Shown: piece by piece, positions 56,424-56,898 of the stretch | Numbering within the stretch: the stretch's first letter is position 1 | Layout of the letters: each line of letters starts with the position of its first letter | Source: Clostridia bacterium | GTDB lineage: Bacteria; Bacillota; Clostridia; Peptostreptococcales; Caminicellaceae | Direction: 5' to 3' | Assembly: GCA_022361035.1 (NCBI GenBank) | Contig: JAKSBP010000265.1 | Location: 1-56,898 of the forward strand | DNA length: 56,898 bases | Notes under the pieces: generated by a model | The model's database searches: none | What the model saw: only the letters and a program-made list of their open reading frames with translations | Told to the model about the DNA's origin: nothing | Program-made: the position numbers and the translations under genes

Positions 56424-56690
56424 ATGAACTTGTTTTTTAAATTTAATAAAATATCAATAGATAAAATTTGTAGATTATTATATCCATTAATTTTTATTTT
56501 AGTTAGTATGAGGTTATATTTTAGAATAAATATTTCAATAAATAGTTTTTTGTATGACAAAGCTTTTTTACAAATGTTACTTTGGTTTAGCTTCATATAT
56601 TACCGAATATTAGAGCCAATAATAATATTGCTTGTAATAAAGCTGTTTATTGAAATAATTTTATTATTTTACAAGAAAGATAAAATATAG
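56424..56690 (+). CDS. Small two-helix membrane protein, hypothetical
   Basis: The 88-residue protein has a first hydrophobic segment (about 19-35) and a second (about 60-80), with a basic end YKKDKI. AGGGGGAAG lies about 8 bases before the ATG and a hairpin terminator follows the stop, which supports a real gene. Function unknown. Confidence 0.65.
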   Translation: MNLFFKFNKISIDKICRLLYPLIFILVSMRLYFRINISINSFLYDKAFLQMLLWFSFIYYRILEPIIILLVIKLFIEIILLFYKKDKI

Positions 56691-56698
56691 GCTCTATA

Positions 56699-56731
56699 AA
56701 AAGGCTGTCTCACAATGAGATAGCTTTCTTT
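56699..56731 (+). terminator. Terminator after the small membrane protein
   Basis: AAGGCTGTCTCA and TGAGATAGCTTT pair with one mismatch and one wobble, followed by CTTTCCTTTT. Confidence 0.7.
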
Positions 56732-56734
56732 CCT

Positions 56735-56833
56735 TTTACAATTATATGCCATATTTAAACTTTTACTTATAGCTTTTCTCATTTTTATTATATCATCTAA
56801 GGATTGATATGTTGTCAGGAACCCCGTTCCCTT
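56735..56833. repeat. RAYT-derived element, diverged interior
   Basis: Right end TGTCAGGAACCCCGTTCC at 56814-56831, with the same preceding block as the copy at 56130. Confidence 0.7.
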
Positions 56834-56898
56834 GTAGTGTAGAGATAGTTTCTTGTTCTATACTTTTCTATTCAATTAAACTCTTAAAATTTTTTTCA

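Noticed and set aside
56405..56596. Minus-strand frame overlapping the small membrane protein at 56424.
   Set aside because: The plus-strand gene has the ribosome site and terminator; the minus frame has neither.

Overview
The window is AT-rich DNA of an anaerobic, spore-former-type Firmicute, most like the Clostridia. This rests on codon use, strong GGAGG ribosome sites, an AgrBD locus, a T-box leader, a GEMM-I riboswitch and SpoIIE/RsbW-type regulators. I see no rRNA, tRNA, CRISPR array or prophage.

Layout. (1) 1-3.3 kb, minus strand: a [NiFe]-hydrogenase operon (cytochrome b5-like protein, small subunit, large subunit, maturation endopeptidase cut by the window edge). (2) 3.7-8.6 kb, plus: a consensus promoter and a T-box leader whose specifier reads as Ile (ATC), then cimA-leuC-leuD-leuB, the citramalate route to 2-oxobutyrate and isoleucine. 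(3) 8.7-13.9 kb, minus: TetR regulator and an RND pump operon with a palindromic operator just after its promoter. (4) 14-16.6 kb, plus: ECF S component with a TudS-like desulfidase, nitroreductase, UPF0178 protein. (5) 16.8-24.2 kb: a membrane GGDEF/EAL protein, a methyltransferase, an acyl-carrier-protein remnant and a UvrA2-type ABC ATPase. (6) 24.3-37.6 kb: an accessory island. One intact REP-associated Y1 transposase (RAYT) sits among at least a dozen short elements, most of which are its internal-deletion derivatives, all in the same orientation. Between them lie small membrane-anchored proteins of unknown function, including one gene present three times with its upstream element and downstream terminator. 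(7) 37.6-42.7 kb: DNA polymerase IV, an HD-GYP protein, an agr quorum-sensing locus (agrB, a 41-codon agrD, and a sensor split into a membrane gene and a kinase gene), and a 47-codon small gene. (8) 42.9-53.3 kb, minus: a nine-gene signalling run, PAS - MCP - CheW - CheA - RsbW-like kinase - STAS - SpoIIE phosphatase - CheY - PAS/GGDEF/EAL, preceded by a DUF2294 gene behind a c-di-GMP riboswitch. (9) 53.5-54.9 kb: NfeD and an SPFH protein. (10) The right end holds small membrane proteins and more REP ends.

How the parts fit. The signalling run joins a chemosensory array to a partner-switching module and to c-di-GMP turnover, and a c-di-GMP sensor lies just upstream, so a feedback loop is plausible. 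Three proteins in the window have intact EAL or HD-GYP phosphodiesterase motifs and none has an intact GGDEF motif. The accessory island looks shaped by RAYT-derived elements, which sit at the edges of duplicated segments.
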